64,000 bases of DNA from Daphnia carinata (lineage: Eukaryota; Arthropoda; Branchiopoda; Diplostraca; Daphniidae): assembly GCF_022539665.2 (NCBI RefSeq), contig NC_081336.1:3100001-3164000 (forward strand). The letters are read 5' to 3'. A program made the translations under genes and the position numbers. Shown here piece after piece: positions 50,224-61,307 of the stretch (the stretch's first letter is position 1; each line of letters starts with the position of its first letter). The notes under the pieces were generated by a model, which made no database searches, was not told where the DNA came from, and saw only the letters and a program-made list of their open reading frames with translations.

Positions 50224-51306
50224 AAATCGACAAATGCATCGCGTTTAAAACAGAGTTTCAAAATAAAACGAAAAGAGTAACGTCACACTCAGCTTGTGTC
50301 CTGCTTGTTCCTTGGATTCGAGTTTGGCAGTGCACCTTCATTTTGCTTTCCGATCGATTGCTTTGTTCCTGTTGCAGGAGGCATGGGTTGGAATTTCAAT
50401 CACAGTTCGCGCTGCCATAAAGTTGAGCTTAGAGCACCAGATGGCAGCGCGAATGAACACCCTTACGCAATCAGCTGATTGGCGGTCTGCCTGCGTTCGT
50501 TTCAGTTGCACTCGATAACATCAGGTCTATCATCCATAGGAGATCCAACACGTTGTTTCGTAAATCGGCCTTGGAGGTAAGTAGCAATTTAAGACATCTA
50601 TAATAAGGGATTTTGAAGTGCATAGTTTAAACAAGGAAATATTACTACGTTAGACTGTAAATATTTGGTTTTCATATGGTTGCTCAACCATTGAAACCAC
50701 AAGTATCGCTTCCAAAATTTATCAGTTCATTCCGATTGTTTGAATGTGATTGAAGAAGCCGCTATTGCTATAAAACATTATCTCGGTAAACATGACACAT
50801 GAGCAGCACAATGTGTTGTGTAACTTGAATTGGTCAAGGTTTTCTTCTTTGAAGAAACCATTCGAAGCGAACAGACCGTTTTTTTTTTTTTCAGAAATGG
50901 CGCCTATTTGAGCATCCTTATTGTTTGTCAAACAAGGATGTATAGAAAGATTTTGCTTATTAGCGATATTACAAGATTGTCAAGAGTTGACATGTAACGT
51001 AACATGAAAATTTATTGAACAATATCACTTACGTTTTACGGCGGTTCGAATTTATAGTGCCCTTTTTAATTCTGTTGCATGTTTGGTTGTCATAGTAACA
51101 TAAAGTTAGTCATTGTGTTGTAGATACGATAACTAACAACTTAAAGGTTGTCTTTAAGGATAAATGGTATTGCCAACATACCCGTCACATACCTCAAGTG
51201 CCGTGAACAACGAGAAGCTATCTTTGTTAGTGAAATTACCTTACCTTATTGCTTGAGATCTTTGAAAGCTATAGGGCATCTTCACACCTGATCAGGGTAG
51301 AAAGAA
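50224..51306. other. Intergenic / ferroportin 5' region
   Basis: A possible 5'UTR exon ends CTTGGAG|GTAAGT near 50577, ahead of the ferroportin start at 51307. No iron-responsive element with a convincing stem was found. Confidence 0.4.
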
Positions 51307-53527
51307 ATGGCCTCTTGTTTCCGAGATCTGCCTTGGAAACTCTACGCCAGCCGTGTGATTTCAGCATGGGGCGATCGCATGTGGATGTTCGCTGTCGGCT
51401 TGTTCATGGTTTGCCTTTGTTTTTAATGTAATAATTAGATTGCTATGCATTACCCATTGCCTTTTTGCCCTACAGGTGGAACTGTCACCAGGATCGCTTA
51501 AATGGCCTGCCATCTACGGATTAACACAGTCGCTTGCCGTCGTTTTTGCGGGTTCAACCATTGGGCGTTGGGTAGATCTCAATCCCCGATGGAAAGGTAC
51601 ATAAATTTTTTTGTTTCATTGAGCTAATGGGTCAAACAGTATCGCCAGGTATTCGTTAATTTAACAGCCGCCCAGATATCACTCGTAGTGCAAAATCTTC
51701 TTGTGGTTGCCTCGTCCGTCTGTGTTGGGTTGACATTCTATTTCAGAGAAATACTAGTAAAGGAAGGTACGTACTGTGCATTAGTAGATGTTCAATTCGA
51801 GCTCCGAATTATCACTGATTAATTATTCACGTTTTCGTTTTACAGCTAGTGGATGGGGTCTTACGGCTGCCTGCAGCCTTATTGTAATTCTGGGAACTCT
51901 GGCAAATTTGGCTTCGGTTGCATCGTCCATTGTCGTTTACAAAGATTGGGTTGTTATCATCGCTGGGGGTGATAGTCAAAAGCTGGCGAGTAAGTCCGAA
52001 TCACGTTTCAGCTCTAATTCTAATTACCAATAATTTTATTTTGAAAAGGTATAAACTCTACGTGTCGTTCGATTGATTTGGCTACCAACATGATTGCACC
52101 CATAGCCGTTGGACAAGTCATGTATTTCGTTTCACATATCGTGGCAGCCACAACTATTGCTTCATGGAATGTGTTGTCTTTCTTCATCGAGTGCTTTTTG
52201 CTATGGAGAATCTATCTAGAGTTTCCGAATTTGGCCATTAAAGACAAGGCTGTTGTTAGTGAAAAACAACCATTACAAGGTATACACTGCAGGCTTCAAA
52301 TAGCTTATCATATTGACTCCCGTTGCCTTAGGATCTAATGATAAAGAATCAGATCAACCAACAACTGACGTTTACCTCAATAAGGGTATGTGACTGTGAC
52401 CTTAAATTTATTTAATTATATTTAACGATGGTTGGTATTTAAGGTTCCGACAGAGGCTTTTTCGCCAAGCGCTTTGGTGGATTCCTGGCAAGTTGGCGAA
52501 TCTACTTCAGCCACGACGTGCGCAATGCTGGAATCGGTCTCGCGTGCCTGTACATGACAGTGCTGGGATTCGATTCCATCACAATGGGCTATTCTTATTC
52601 GCAAGGTGTGCCAGAGAGCATTCTCGGCATTCTGCTAGCTGTGGGGGCTGCAATGGGTCTTCTGGGCAGTATAGCTTTCCCGTCTTTCGTGCGCTGCATG
52701 GGTGTTGAACGAACTGGTAACAAAAGTCACACTACCTTTGGATTCATTTTGGCATTGTTAATATTATCGTTTTGTTTGGGCCGTTTTTTAAAGGATTGTA
52801 CGGTTTCGCTTTGGAAATAGCCTGTCTCTCCTTGTGCGTCGCTTCCGTTTGGGCACCTGGTACGCCTTTCGATCCATCTATAGAAGCGATATCCACCATC
52901 AGAGACCCCTTTACTTTTCATAACACAAGCAGTAACTCAACAGGAATTTATCAAGAAGGTCCAGAGTCTTACACTTCTGTGATCCTTTTGTTGTCTGGCA
53001 TCATCTTAGCTAGATTTGGTATTTATAAATGCTTCATACCAGTTTTCAGTTTATTTTCATCATAATGGAGATGTTTTCGATACTATCCAGGGCTGTGGGT
53101 GGCTGACTTGAGCGTCAATCAAGTTTTGCAACAGGTGGACGACCAGATTCGAGGCACAATCAATGGTGTACAAAGCTCAATAAATATGATCTTTGACACT
53201 GCCAAGTTTCTGCTAGTCATTGCCTGTCCTTGGCCTCAGACATTCGGAATTCTTGTCTGCATCTCGTTTACTGCTATATGTGCAGGGTAAACTTAAATGT
53301 TGTAAGAAAGTTCCTTATAGATTGTCTTTTAATAGCACTAAAATTTATGCAGGTGGGCTTTTTTCGCTTCATATTCCTTGAAGGTGCGTGGACATTTGCT
53401 ACCCTTCCACAAGGTTATCGATACCATTCCACCGGAACAAATCCATCAAATCAAATTGGAGGCAAAAGATGATAAGAACGACGAAGATGATGCCCCTCGA
53501 AATAGTTTGTCGCTCTCCCAAACATGA
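51307..53527 (+). CDS. SLC40A1: Ferroportin-like iron exporter
   Basis: Ten exons: 51307-51408, 51476-51596, 51668-51766, 51846-51989, 52049-52279, 52332-52385, 52444-52716, 52794-53018, 53091-53286 and 53353-53527 (539 residues). Polytopic plasma-membrane Fe(II) exporter of the major facilitator type. Family motifs: 'SAWGDRMWMFAVGLFMVELS', 'GRWVDLNPRWKAAQISLVVQN', 'LANLASVASSIVVYKDWVVI', 'STCRSIDLATNMIAPIAVGQ', 'GLACLYMTVLGFDSITMGYS', and 'GLWVADLSVNQVLQQ...RGTINGVQSSIN'. The position of the human hepcidin-binding Cys326 (FDCITTGY) is Ser here. A variable hydrophilic loop contains the 54-bp exon 6. The C-terminus is acidic and polar. Confidence 0.93.
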
Positions 53528-54830
53528 AAGTAGGCAAACTACACTTATACACCTTAACGTATTGTGTGCAAACTTCTAGTGTAAGTTTCAATAACCAAAC
53601 CCAGATCAGTGATTAGCTTTAACTATAGATCTATTACCGTTGCCAATGTTATGCATTTATTTTTCAATGTGAAATAACCAATAGAATGTGATGCTTCCTG
53701 TGGCACTAGTTGCACAGAGCTTCAAATGAAGAGTAGAACATTTTCGCGTGGGGAAAAGCGTAGCCGATAAATTCTTTTGCAGCGAGAATTTCACAACCCT
53801 TAGATTTTTCCCATACTATTACTTTCGATTGGGATCTTGTGACACTAAGTGCAAAGCACCGGCTAATAGTTCAGCTTAGTAGACTGTTACATATCTAATC
53901 GAAAGCTCGCAGGAAAATTGCCCTTCTTTATTATTTTTTTTTTGTCCAATTATATTTGAAGGCCGCAATTCAATACCAAAGCTAATGAGATTTTTCTATA
54001 TTGCTACCGTACAACTCATATTCATAAATAACGATTACTTCTATTTCTTTTTTTCTATTTTCGTATTTTTTTTCTTTGATAAAGTACTGCACGAACTAGA
54101 AATTTCAACATGCTCGAACGCGTCGCTTAAACTCCACCATCTGCCATTTCTAGAACGTAAGTTCGTTTTAACACTAAGTAAAAAAGGGAAGAGAAGAGTA
54201 TACCGTAGGCCAATGACTCGACATATTTATAGGGTCTCAGGGTACTCAGGGGGGGAATTAAAAAAAAAACAGTTTATGATACTACAGCCATGCCTTACCT
54301 TCGATGCGAGTGTGTTGTCACGAAATGCTTTCTTCCAAATCCCAATTACATTACCAGGAAACAAGATTTTAATCATTGTCTAGCGTTCAGACGTGTTCCG
54401 TTTTAATAGAATAACGCCCATAATATGCTTGCATGTAATATCCCTGCAGACATGCACTGGAAAACTGTAAGGACAAAAAAATCGTGTAAATAACCACGTG
54501 CGGTTCCGTCTTTTAACAACATACGCGTCCGTTTCGCATTCTGTCTCGGTCTTGGGATTTTTATTTGGGTACGAACACACAAAGAATAGCGGTACACCTG
54601 CTGTTGGTTGGGCAAACGTCGCCAGTCTATGAACGAAACGCGGGTGTTTCACTTTCAATTTCAACTAATGGCGCGTTCCAGAACGACGACCTTGCCTAAA
54701 ATTGAATGCAGCGTTGTCCACCTGGAACCACTTCACAGTTTTCTCCTGTCACCCGGCATCAGGTATTCAGTAATTCAGGAAACTGGGTTGCAGAAGGTTC
54801 ATCCAAAACCATGTTCAGAAAAAGGACAAT
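53528..54830. other. Intergenic region, no gene seen
   Basis: This is AT-rich sequence between ferroportin and the fucosyltransferase gene. ORFs lack recognisable features. Confidence 0.4.
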
Positions 54831-56201
54831 ATGATTAAACGAACAAGTGCCCTATCGGCATTAAATTATAAAAAAGTTTTTCTCTGTTTTTTGCTTTTTC
54901 AAGTGATGTGCATCGTTGTATTTTTGATACAGTCAAATCTCGTTTTTAATCTGCAGAACATTTACCGTGTATTGTTGAAAACAATCAAGAAACGTGACAA
55001 TAAAACCATCCTGATATGGAACAGTCCGAATCGGATAGAAACGGCAGCTTTTGGGTTAGGTCACGAACCCTTCGTTCAGCATGGATGCGAAGTGTCAACC
55101 TGCGTAGTCTTTGACAACGCATCAGTTTTGCCACTGGAAGATTACGATGCCATCATCGTGAACATTCAGGAACTGTGGAAAATTGGCATGCCCAATTTTA
55201 ATAGGCAAAAACACCAAAGATTGGTTTTCCTTACGCAAGAATCGCCGACTACTCTACCATATTTCCAATCCCAACTAGTTGGAAATTTATTCAACTGGAC
55301 AATGAGTTATAAACTCAATTCGGATGTCTTGTTACTTTACGGTCGTATCCGACCAGGACCAAAAGCTCCCAACACTCTTGCGGATACGCACAAAATGATG
55401 GAAGAAATGCATTTGCAACCAGCTAGGAACTACGCTGCCAACAAAACTCGACAGGTGGTTTGGATGGCGTCTCATTGCAACACAAAAAGTTTGCGAGAGA
55501 CGTACGTCCGAGAACTGAGTAAATTCATTTCGGTGGATGTGTATGGTGGATGCGGCAATTTTAGTTGTGATAGAAATGGCACCCACTGGCTATCTCACCC
55601 AGAGTGTTACGACAAATTGGAAGCTGAATACAAGTTCTACTTGTCCTTCGAAAACTCCATTTGCACTGATTACGCCACAGAGAAATTCTTTGAAATTATG
55701 AAACGTCGGGTGATACCAGTGGTTTACGGAGGCGCTAATTATAGTGTCTTAGCACCCCATCATTCTTATATTAATGTTTTGGATTTTGAAACACCAGAAA
55801 AACTGGCTCAGTACTTGCGTTTCCTGGATGAAAATGACATGTTCTATAACGAGTATTTCTGGTGGAAGCAACACTATGAGGTTGAGGCTGGTGTGAATCA
55901 AATGGCGCGACATGGCTTCTGCGATCTGTGCAAGAAGCTTCATCAGGATGAGGACGTAATCAAGTATTATCCTGAATTGATCTCTGAGTGGCATCCAAGC
56001 ACTCAGTGTAAGTATTTTGGCTCTTGGGAAAGAACCACGACAACCACCTCTACCACAGAAACCAGTAGCACTACCCAAAGCATAACGACAAGCACAATAG
56101 CCACGAACAGCTCTAATAGCACGAATGCCACAGGTGAACAATACACACCGAGATTGCATAAGAATATGCTCGGTTATGTCATGCAGCGACTTCTGCCTTA
56201 A
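54831..56201 (+). CDS. Alpha-(1,3)-fucosyltransferase (GT10), intronless
   Basis: Single exon of 456 residues. Type II Golgi membrane protein: short cytosolic tail, transmembrane helix 'VFLCFLLFQVMCIVVFLIQS', stem, then the GT10 catalytic domain. The donor-binding signature is intact: 'YKFYLSFENSICTDYATEKF' followed by 'RRVIPVVYGG' and 'YINVLDF'; 'VWMASHCNTKSLRETYV' and 'VDVYGGCGN' are also typical. It transfers fucose from GDP-fucose to N-glycans or antennae. After the catalytic domain comes a Thr/Ser-rich stretch of about 35 residues with N-glycosylation sequons. That is unusual at the C-terminus of this family. Lack of introns among multi-exon neighbours may reflect retroposition or simple intron loss. 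Confidence 0.9.
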   Translation: MIKRTSALSALNYKKVFLCFLLFQVMCIVVFLIQSNLVFNLQNIYRVLLKTIKKRDNKTILIWNSPNRIETAAFGLGHEPFVQHGCEVSTCVVFDNASVLPLEDYDAIIVNIQELWKIGMPNFNRQKHQRLVFLTQESPTTLPYFQSQLVGNLFNWTMSYKLNSDVLLLYGRIRPGPKAPNTLADTHKMMEEMHLQPARNYAANKTRQVVWMASHCNTKSLRETYVRELSKFISVDVYGGCGNFSCDRNGTHWLSHPECYDKLEAEYKFYLSFENSICTDYATEKFFEIMKRRVIPVVYGGANYSVLAPHHSYINVLDFETPEKLAQYLRFLDENDMFYNEYFWWKQHYEVEAGVNQMARHGFCDLCKKLHQDEDVIKYYPELISEWHPSTQCKYFGSWERTTTTTSTTETSSTTQSITTSTIATNSSNSTNATGEQYTPRLHKNMLGYVMQRLLP

Positions 56202-56639
56202 GAGATTTCAAGTCTTACGTCAACCAGATTTGCTAACCCCACTGTGACACTGAAAAATAACTCTGGCTACATAAAAGCAACTAATGCAAACGATCTAAAA
56301 ATATTAACGCAAATGTAAAATGGAGAACTTCTGCATTTATGCACACCTGTTTTTAAGCAACTTCAGTTAAATTAGCCGTCAACCCAGTTACGTTGTTCTG
56401 GTGACAGCCATTGCCTTTATAGTATTCGATAATTGATTAAAAAGTTGTGTTACGCTAATAATTCAAAAATTACTAATAACAAAAACTGAATGACCAGTTG
56501 AATTTTATCCCTACCTGCCTGTTATTAGAAAATTGGCAACATTCATTCACCACAGAACTGTTTTGTTTAGCTTTTAACTCAGTAACACAACTCAGAAGAC
56601 AAGGTTAAGCTAAAAACCTGATATACTGTACATACCAAA
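56202..56639. other. Short intergenic region
   Basis: AT-rich 3' flank of the fucosyltransferase gene and upstream region of ATXN10. Nothing else was recognised. Confidence 0.4.
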
Positions 56640-58345
56640 ATGAGTATTGTTTCAAAGGATTCGTTTTGGGTTGAATTCGAAAATACATTGACGGATAAAG
56701 TGCTTAATTTGAGTGCGTCACATGAAAATTATCAATCCTTACTGCGCGAGCTGGAGACTTTAACTCGATTGACACTTGAGGATGATTTTAGGTAATCAGA
56801 CTGTTATAGAGAAATCATCACAATGTTCCATACATTTCTAAACCAATTAGGCTGTCAATCCCCAATAAAGTTCTACAGCTTTTGCTGAAAATCATGCAAA
56901 AATCAACTCACATTTCATTATCTGTTGAGTGTGCCCGCATCCTAAGAAATAGTTGTGGGAAAAACTGGGAAATGTTTCCTGACACATGGAATCAGTTGCT
57001 TGAAGAGTGCATGCAGCTTTTAAAAAGCTTTCTTTTGAGAGATTCTCCAGTGGAAGAAGTTGTGCTTTCTAGTATAATTCTTCAGTGTATTGGCAATCTG
57101 TTAAACTTATGGCCAAGTTTATCTGGAACTATATGGGATAATCTACAAAGTGAATTGTGGTATTACATACTTACAGTCTAGCATTCCAAAATTCTTAATT
57201 TTTTCTTTTGGTTTTAGTAACCTGATTTCACACCATGATGAAAAAATTAGTTTGCATTCATCTTGTGTCTTGTATGGATTACTCAAGAATTCTGCAACTA
57301 TGAGGGAAGAAATTGTAGGCGACAAATGGAAAAACCTAGTATCTGGGTTGATTATGTCTTCCCATAAAGGGGTACTGTATTCGTAAGATTTTAAATTTTA
57401 TTAAATCATTTAATGAAAGAGGGCTTAAGTGACATGTTTGCTTCAGACAATTTTCCATCAAATTATACCTGTGTGACCAAAACCTGTTAGAAAAAATGTA
57501 TGAAAAGCAAGAATTAGGGTCCAAACTCCTACTCCTTCATCAGATTTCAGAATTCGCCCCAGAATGCAAAGTGGACGTCCGAAATTGGCAGTTTTTCAGC
57601 CGACTGTTTCAAGGTTTTATACTGTTATTTACACTTTTTTTTCTCTTGCTTTTAGTCACGGTTGTTGAATGTATGCATTCGCTATTCAGAAAGATCAAGC
57701 CTAATTTTGCGAACTTGCGAGAGCTCCACGATGGATTTGGAAGCAATGGAAGTGACTGGCCTGGTTGAGATATTAGCAAAAAGCTCATCGAATGATGTAT
57801 GCCACCGAGAGCTTTGCCCTGATGACGACCTATTGGTTGTTACAATTGGTATATTAAAATTTTTTTTTGTTAACCGGGACTTTTTATTCGGTACACAGTA
57901 AATTCTTTTCGTTCTGCTTTCAGATTTACTCCGCAGTATCCATTGTCTAGGCCAATCAGGTTCAAACTACTTTACGGCTATTAATGATCATTTTGGATCT
58001 GTTGAGCCTCATCCGGCCTTGAATTTCAAATGCAATTTGGTGCGTTTGGTTGGGAATCTCTGTTTCAAAAATCCTATTGCCCAAGAGCGAGTCCGTGAGC
58101 TTGAAGCAATCGCGCCGCTTTTGGAGTGCTGCAACTTGGATGCCCGTAACCCATTCATCCAACAGTGGTCTATTCTTGCGATTCGCAATTTATGTGAAAA
58201 GAACACAGCTAACCAAAAAATCATTGGATCGATGAGTCAAAGAGGGGTTGTCCAGCCTGACCTCTTGGAAGATCTCGGTATGGTGGTTGAGGCAACCGAT
58301 TCGGGGATTTCCCTCCGTACGGCTGGGTTAAATCAAAACCCATAA
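56640..58345 (+). CDS. ATXN10: Ataxin-10
   Basis: Exons: 56640-56791, 56851-57159, 57218-57382, 57447-57613, 57690-57848 and 57924-58345 (457 residues). Cytosolic armadillo-like helical repeat protein. The C-terminus matches the ataxin-10 domain: 'LNFKCNLVRLVGNLCFKNPI', 'LLECCNLDARNPFIQQWSIL', 'AIRNLCEKNTANQKII'. The N-terminal helical part ('SVECARILRNSCGKN') is also family-like. For exon 5 an acceptor at 57689 (GCTATTCAG) keeps frame. The stronger-looking acceptor at 57655 would shift frame into a stop, so I chose the former. The rest of the splice sites are clear. Confidence 0.88.
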
Positions 58346-58734
58346 TCTCTCCACCGCTAGAAGAGGGAACGTCCGGGTGACGCAAATAAACAATACATTT
58401 TGGTTGGTATCTATCTTAAGAATCATCGCCGATGCCAAACCGAAGAGATAGCTACCCTGTAGCAGCACCTTCTTAAATTGGTGGGCTTCGTGATCAGTTC
58501 GTTTTTCCTTTTATCTTCGGATATGCAGTGTTTTATGAACGAGCATTTTAAACAAACCAGTAGATAACCCACATGTTACGCCCAGGATCTCTACGAAAAT
58601 GTTCTTGTTAAAATATCACAAATGTATTGGCTCAAGCAATAGACAACGGATGAGAATTATTGTATAGATTATGTGAGGTGAAGAGAAATTTGATTGGTTG
58701 AAAGCAAAATGAATACAAAATACATGAAGGCAAG
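58346..58734. other. Intergenic region between convergent ATXN10 and RHBDD1
   Basis: 3' flanks of two convergent genes; nothing else was recognised. Confidence 0.4.
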
Positions 58735-59736
58735 TTACGTGATGTTGAAACGATTTAACCTTCTTCGTCTGACTTCATCTTGATCCAGGGGTGCGCTATC
58801 GGGATTAACTCCAGATCTTTCTTCGGTTTGTAAGGTCTCATAGCTCCGCCGAATAGCTTCATCGTAGTCAGCATCATTTATGTCATTTGAAATATTCCAC
58901 CCGTAAGTTTGGCCTGCTGTAGTACCGTATCCACTCACTCCCGAGCCCCAGTTACTGCTACTACGGGTTGGGGTCGCTAAAGGGTGATTAAACAACCCGA
59001 GGGCTTGGATAGGAAGGTCCATGACTAACTTTAAAGGTCCTTGAGTGTATGCGATTCCCACTAAAATGCCCGCCAAATGGCCTACAAAGGAAGTATTGGG
59101 GACCATCAGCTGAATTGCTACCAATTCCACCCATACTGCATATTTGCCAGAGACACGGAAACCAAAATATCTACGATATCCTGTATCCCAGTATGAAGTT
59201 GTCAACACCTTGAGGGCAAATATGACTCCAGAGAAGCCGATTGCACATGTTTTAAGGTATTGTTTGTCATCAAATAACTCACTTAAAATCACTTCCAGTC
59301 CCACATATGTTGCACTAGTTAAGACAGTAAACACAGTCAGGAGATAAGCAAAGTAGGGACTGCCAAAATGCTGCTCTAATGATCGACCCTTTGATAGGAA
59401 TGAAAGCATGTTGTAGTAAAGGTGAAGATCATCACCATGCTCAAAGGCTGATAGTACAAGGCGTTCATACTCTCTCCATCTTAAAACAGCCTGGGCACTC
59501 AAACAGACTGTGACAGCATCCCACGAAACAGGTATGAAACCCATGTACAAGGCAACCTGAACACATAGGAAAAATGCAAGAATTTCGTGACACTCAAAAT
59601 GTAAAAAAGGGAAACTTGTTACCTGTCCTGCAATGACGAGTAGGGTTACTGGTGGAAAAGTTTCAAGACCAATGTTAAAAAATTGCCACATGAGCATCAG
59701 CACACCCATTTCAATTCCTCTTCGCTGCCTTGCCAT
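58735..59736 (-). CDS. RHBDD1: Rhomboid-related protein 4 (ER rhomboid protease)
   Basis: Minus-strand exons 59736-59623 and 59556-58735, separated by a 66-bp intron, give 311 residues. ER intramembrane serine protease that acts in membrane-protein degradation. The catalytic Ser is in 'CAIGFSGVIFALKVL' and His in 'TSFVGHLAGILVGIAYTQGP'. 'HLYYNMLSFLSKGRSLEQHFG' is the conserved region upstream. The soluble tail has a ubiquitin-interacting-like helix ('DYDEAIRRSYETLQ') and ends in a p97-binding-type motif 'EVRRRRLNRF', as in the vertebrate protein. The intron is a multiple of three without a stop. If retained it would add 22 mostly hydrophobic residues between the first two helices. Confidence 0.92.
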   Translation of the reverse strand: MARQRRGIEMGVLMLMWQFFNIGLETFPPVTLLVIAGQVTSFPFLHFECHEILAFFLCVQVALYMGFIPVSWDAVTVCLSAQAVLRWREYERLVLSAFEHGDDLHLYYNMLSFLSKGRSLEQHFGSPYFAYLLTVFTVLTSATYVGLEVILSELFDDKQYLKTCAIGFSGVIFALKVLTTSYWDTGYRRYFGFRVSGKYAVWVELVAIQLMVPNTSFVGHLAGILVGIAYTQGPLKLVMDLPIQALGLFNHPLATPTRSSSNWGSGVSGYGTTAGQTYGWNISNDINDADYDEAIRRSYETLQTEERSGVNPDSAPLDQDEVRRRRLNRFNIT

Positions 59737-60634
59737 TGCTTGATTGGAAGTTTGACGTTATTTGGGATCGGTAGGCGACACAGTCTAAGCACGTCACCTA
59801 GCGAATTAAGTTTTGAGAGCACTTGGAAAGAACAATATTCATGAAGCTTGTCAAATGTCATGCTGATGCAACTTACTTGCTGTTTATTCGGTTTGTTTAC
59901 AAATTTTATATTTCTTTAAGCGCCATCTCAACTTGAATTTAATAACTGCTGGGGAGTAGAACAACGTATGGGAGAAAAATCAAACCTTCGGATTAAGGAG
60001 TTGTTAAGTCTGAGTTCCCCGATAACATATAAAAAAAGAAAGAAGCCACGTTATTCGATGGGAATAAATGTGTTGCAAGGTGAAAGTTATCACAAAGTAA
60101 TGGACTTTAAGGCCTTGGTGTTCATTTTGTCACCTCAATCTCAAGTCTGGAAAGAGTCCAACTGTCAGCTTCATCCATTGTTTGATAATGATCTATGCGA
60201 TTGTTCTATTTCACCGAAGAAGTTTGGCTATGGGTGATAAGAAATTGCAGGACAGAGATGCCACGAGACATCGTCATGTTTTAAAATCAATCGTTCTTAA
60301 CGCAAATCTTTCACCATCCTTCGAAGCTAGACAAGTCGTCACATACAGGTACAGGAGGTTGCAGTGAAATGTGTCAGGTTTGGCAAACAAAGGATAGGGA
60401 AGACCGCCACATTTTTCTGCAATATACTGTACGTACGTCTATTCTAATGCTTGCCTTAAAAAAATACTAAACGTGTTAGCATTTTGCAATAAGACGAATT
60501 GTCGAACTACGTTTGAAATTTCGAATTTTGTATTACTATAGGCTTAGAATGTACAGATAATGGAATTCCTTTTAGATAGGGCAATTTTCATTCATGTCAG
60601 TAATTAACAGATCTGTTGCTGTAATGAAAAGCAA
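59737..60634. other. Intergenic region, no gene supported
   Basis: Short ORFs at 59968-60237 and 60182-60367 lack recognisable character. No RNA gene was recognised. Confidence 0.4.
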
Positions 60635-61307
60635 TTATTTTGTTAATCCTAGCCAATACTGAGGAGTCGACATGAGGTTGCGTTTTTTTAAAATACTGGT
60701 TTGTTTGGTCAAGGGAATGGTCTTTGCTGAAGCCGAAATAGGCGGTTGAGTAAACTGCTGACATGCTCGGCTGATGAGACTCTTGTTTTTGATTGCTTGA
60801 CTTCCGTCTAGACGGCAATTCAGCTCCATTAGAGATTGCTTGACCTCTTCCATCCCAGCAGTAAAACTTTCCAGAGTAGAATTCCATTTTCCGATCAATT
60901 CAATGGTTTCGTTTTTGGTTTTGTTTTCATTTCTTTCTGTTTCCTTATTTGTATCTTGTTGTTGCGCAAACCCCCAAATGGTTAACACGTTTGCTACAAT
61001 CGATAGCAAAAACTCTGCTAGGTCACTTGTTGCCGCCAGATTAGGATCGGTAATGCCGAGAACCTCTGAAGCTGCCTTGGATTGCAGATGCGATGAGCCT
61101 CTGCTGATCTGGTGATGATATTCAGTTAAAGCTGTTAGAAGTGTAGAGCAATTTGGCTTAAAATAATCGTTACACAATAATCAGTAAATAAATACCTTTT
61201 TGAAAATTAATGGATTTCATGGTTGCTTCTTCTGAATGATTCACAGTCAGCACCAACAAAACTAACGTATCCATAATCCTTCTCTGTAAATGAATTTTAG
61301 CTACCAT
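60635..61307 (-). CDS. Unrecognised secreted/membrane protein
   Basis: Minus-strand exons 61307-61196 and 61131-60635 (202 residues), joined in phase at CAAAAAG|GTATTT and CTAACAG|CTTTAA. The start 'MVAKIHLQRRIMDTLVLLVL' could be a signal peptide or anchor. The middle has a hydrophobic segment 'LAEFLLSIVANVLTIWGFA'. Polar sequence with N-glycosylation sequons (NKT, NET, NST, NKS) follows, then 'SFTAGMEEVKQSLMELNCRL'. The C-terminus is basic ('SILKKRNLMSTPQYWLGLTK'). A TATA-like GGTATAAAAAG lies about 100 bp upstream (around 61403-61413). I do not recognise a family; extracellular or membrane location is inferred only from hydrophobicity and sequons. Confidence 0.6.

Noticed and set aside
50320-50345. 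CAGTGC loop as an iron-responsive element upstream of ferroportin
   Set aside because: The flanking bases do not form the required paired stems with a bulged C.
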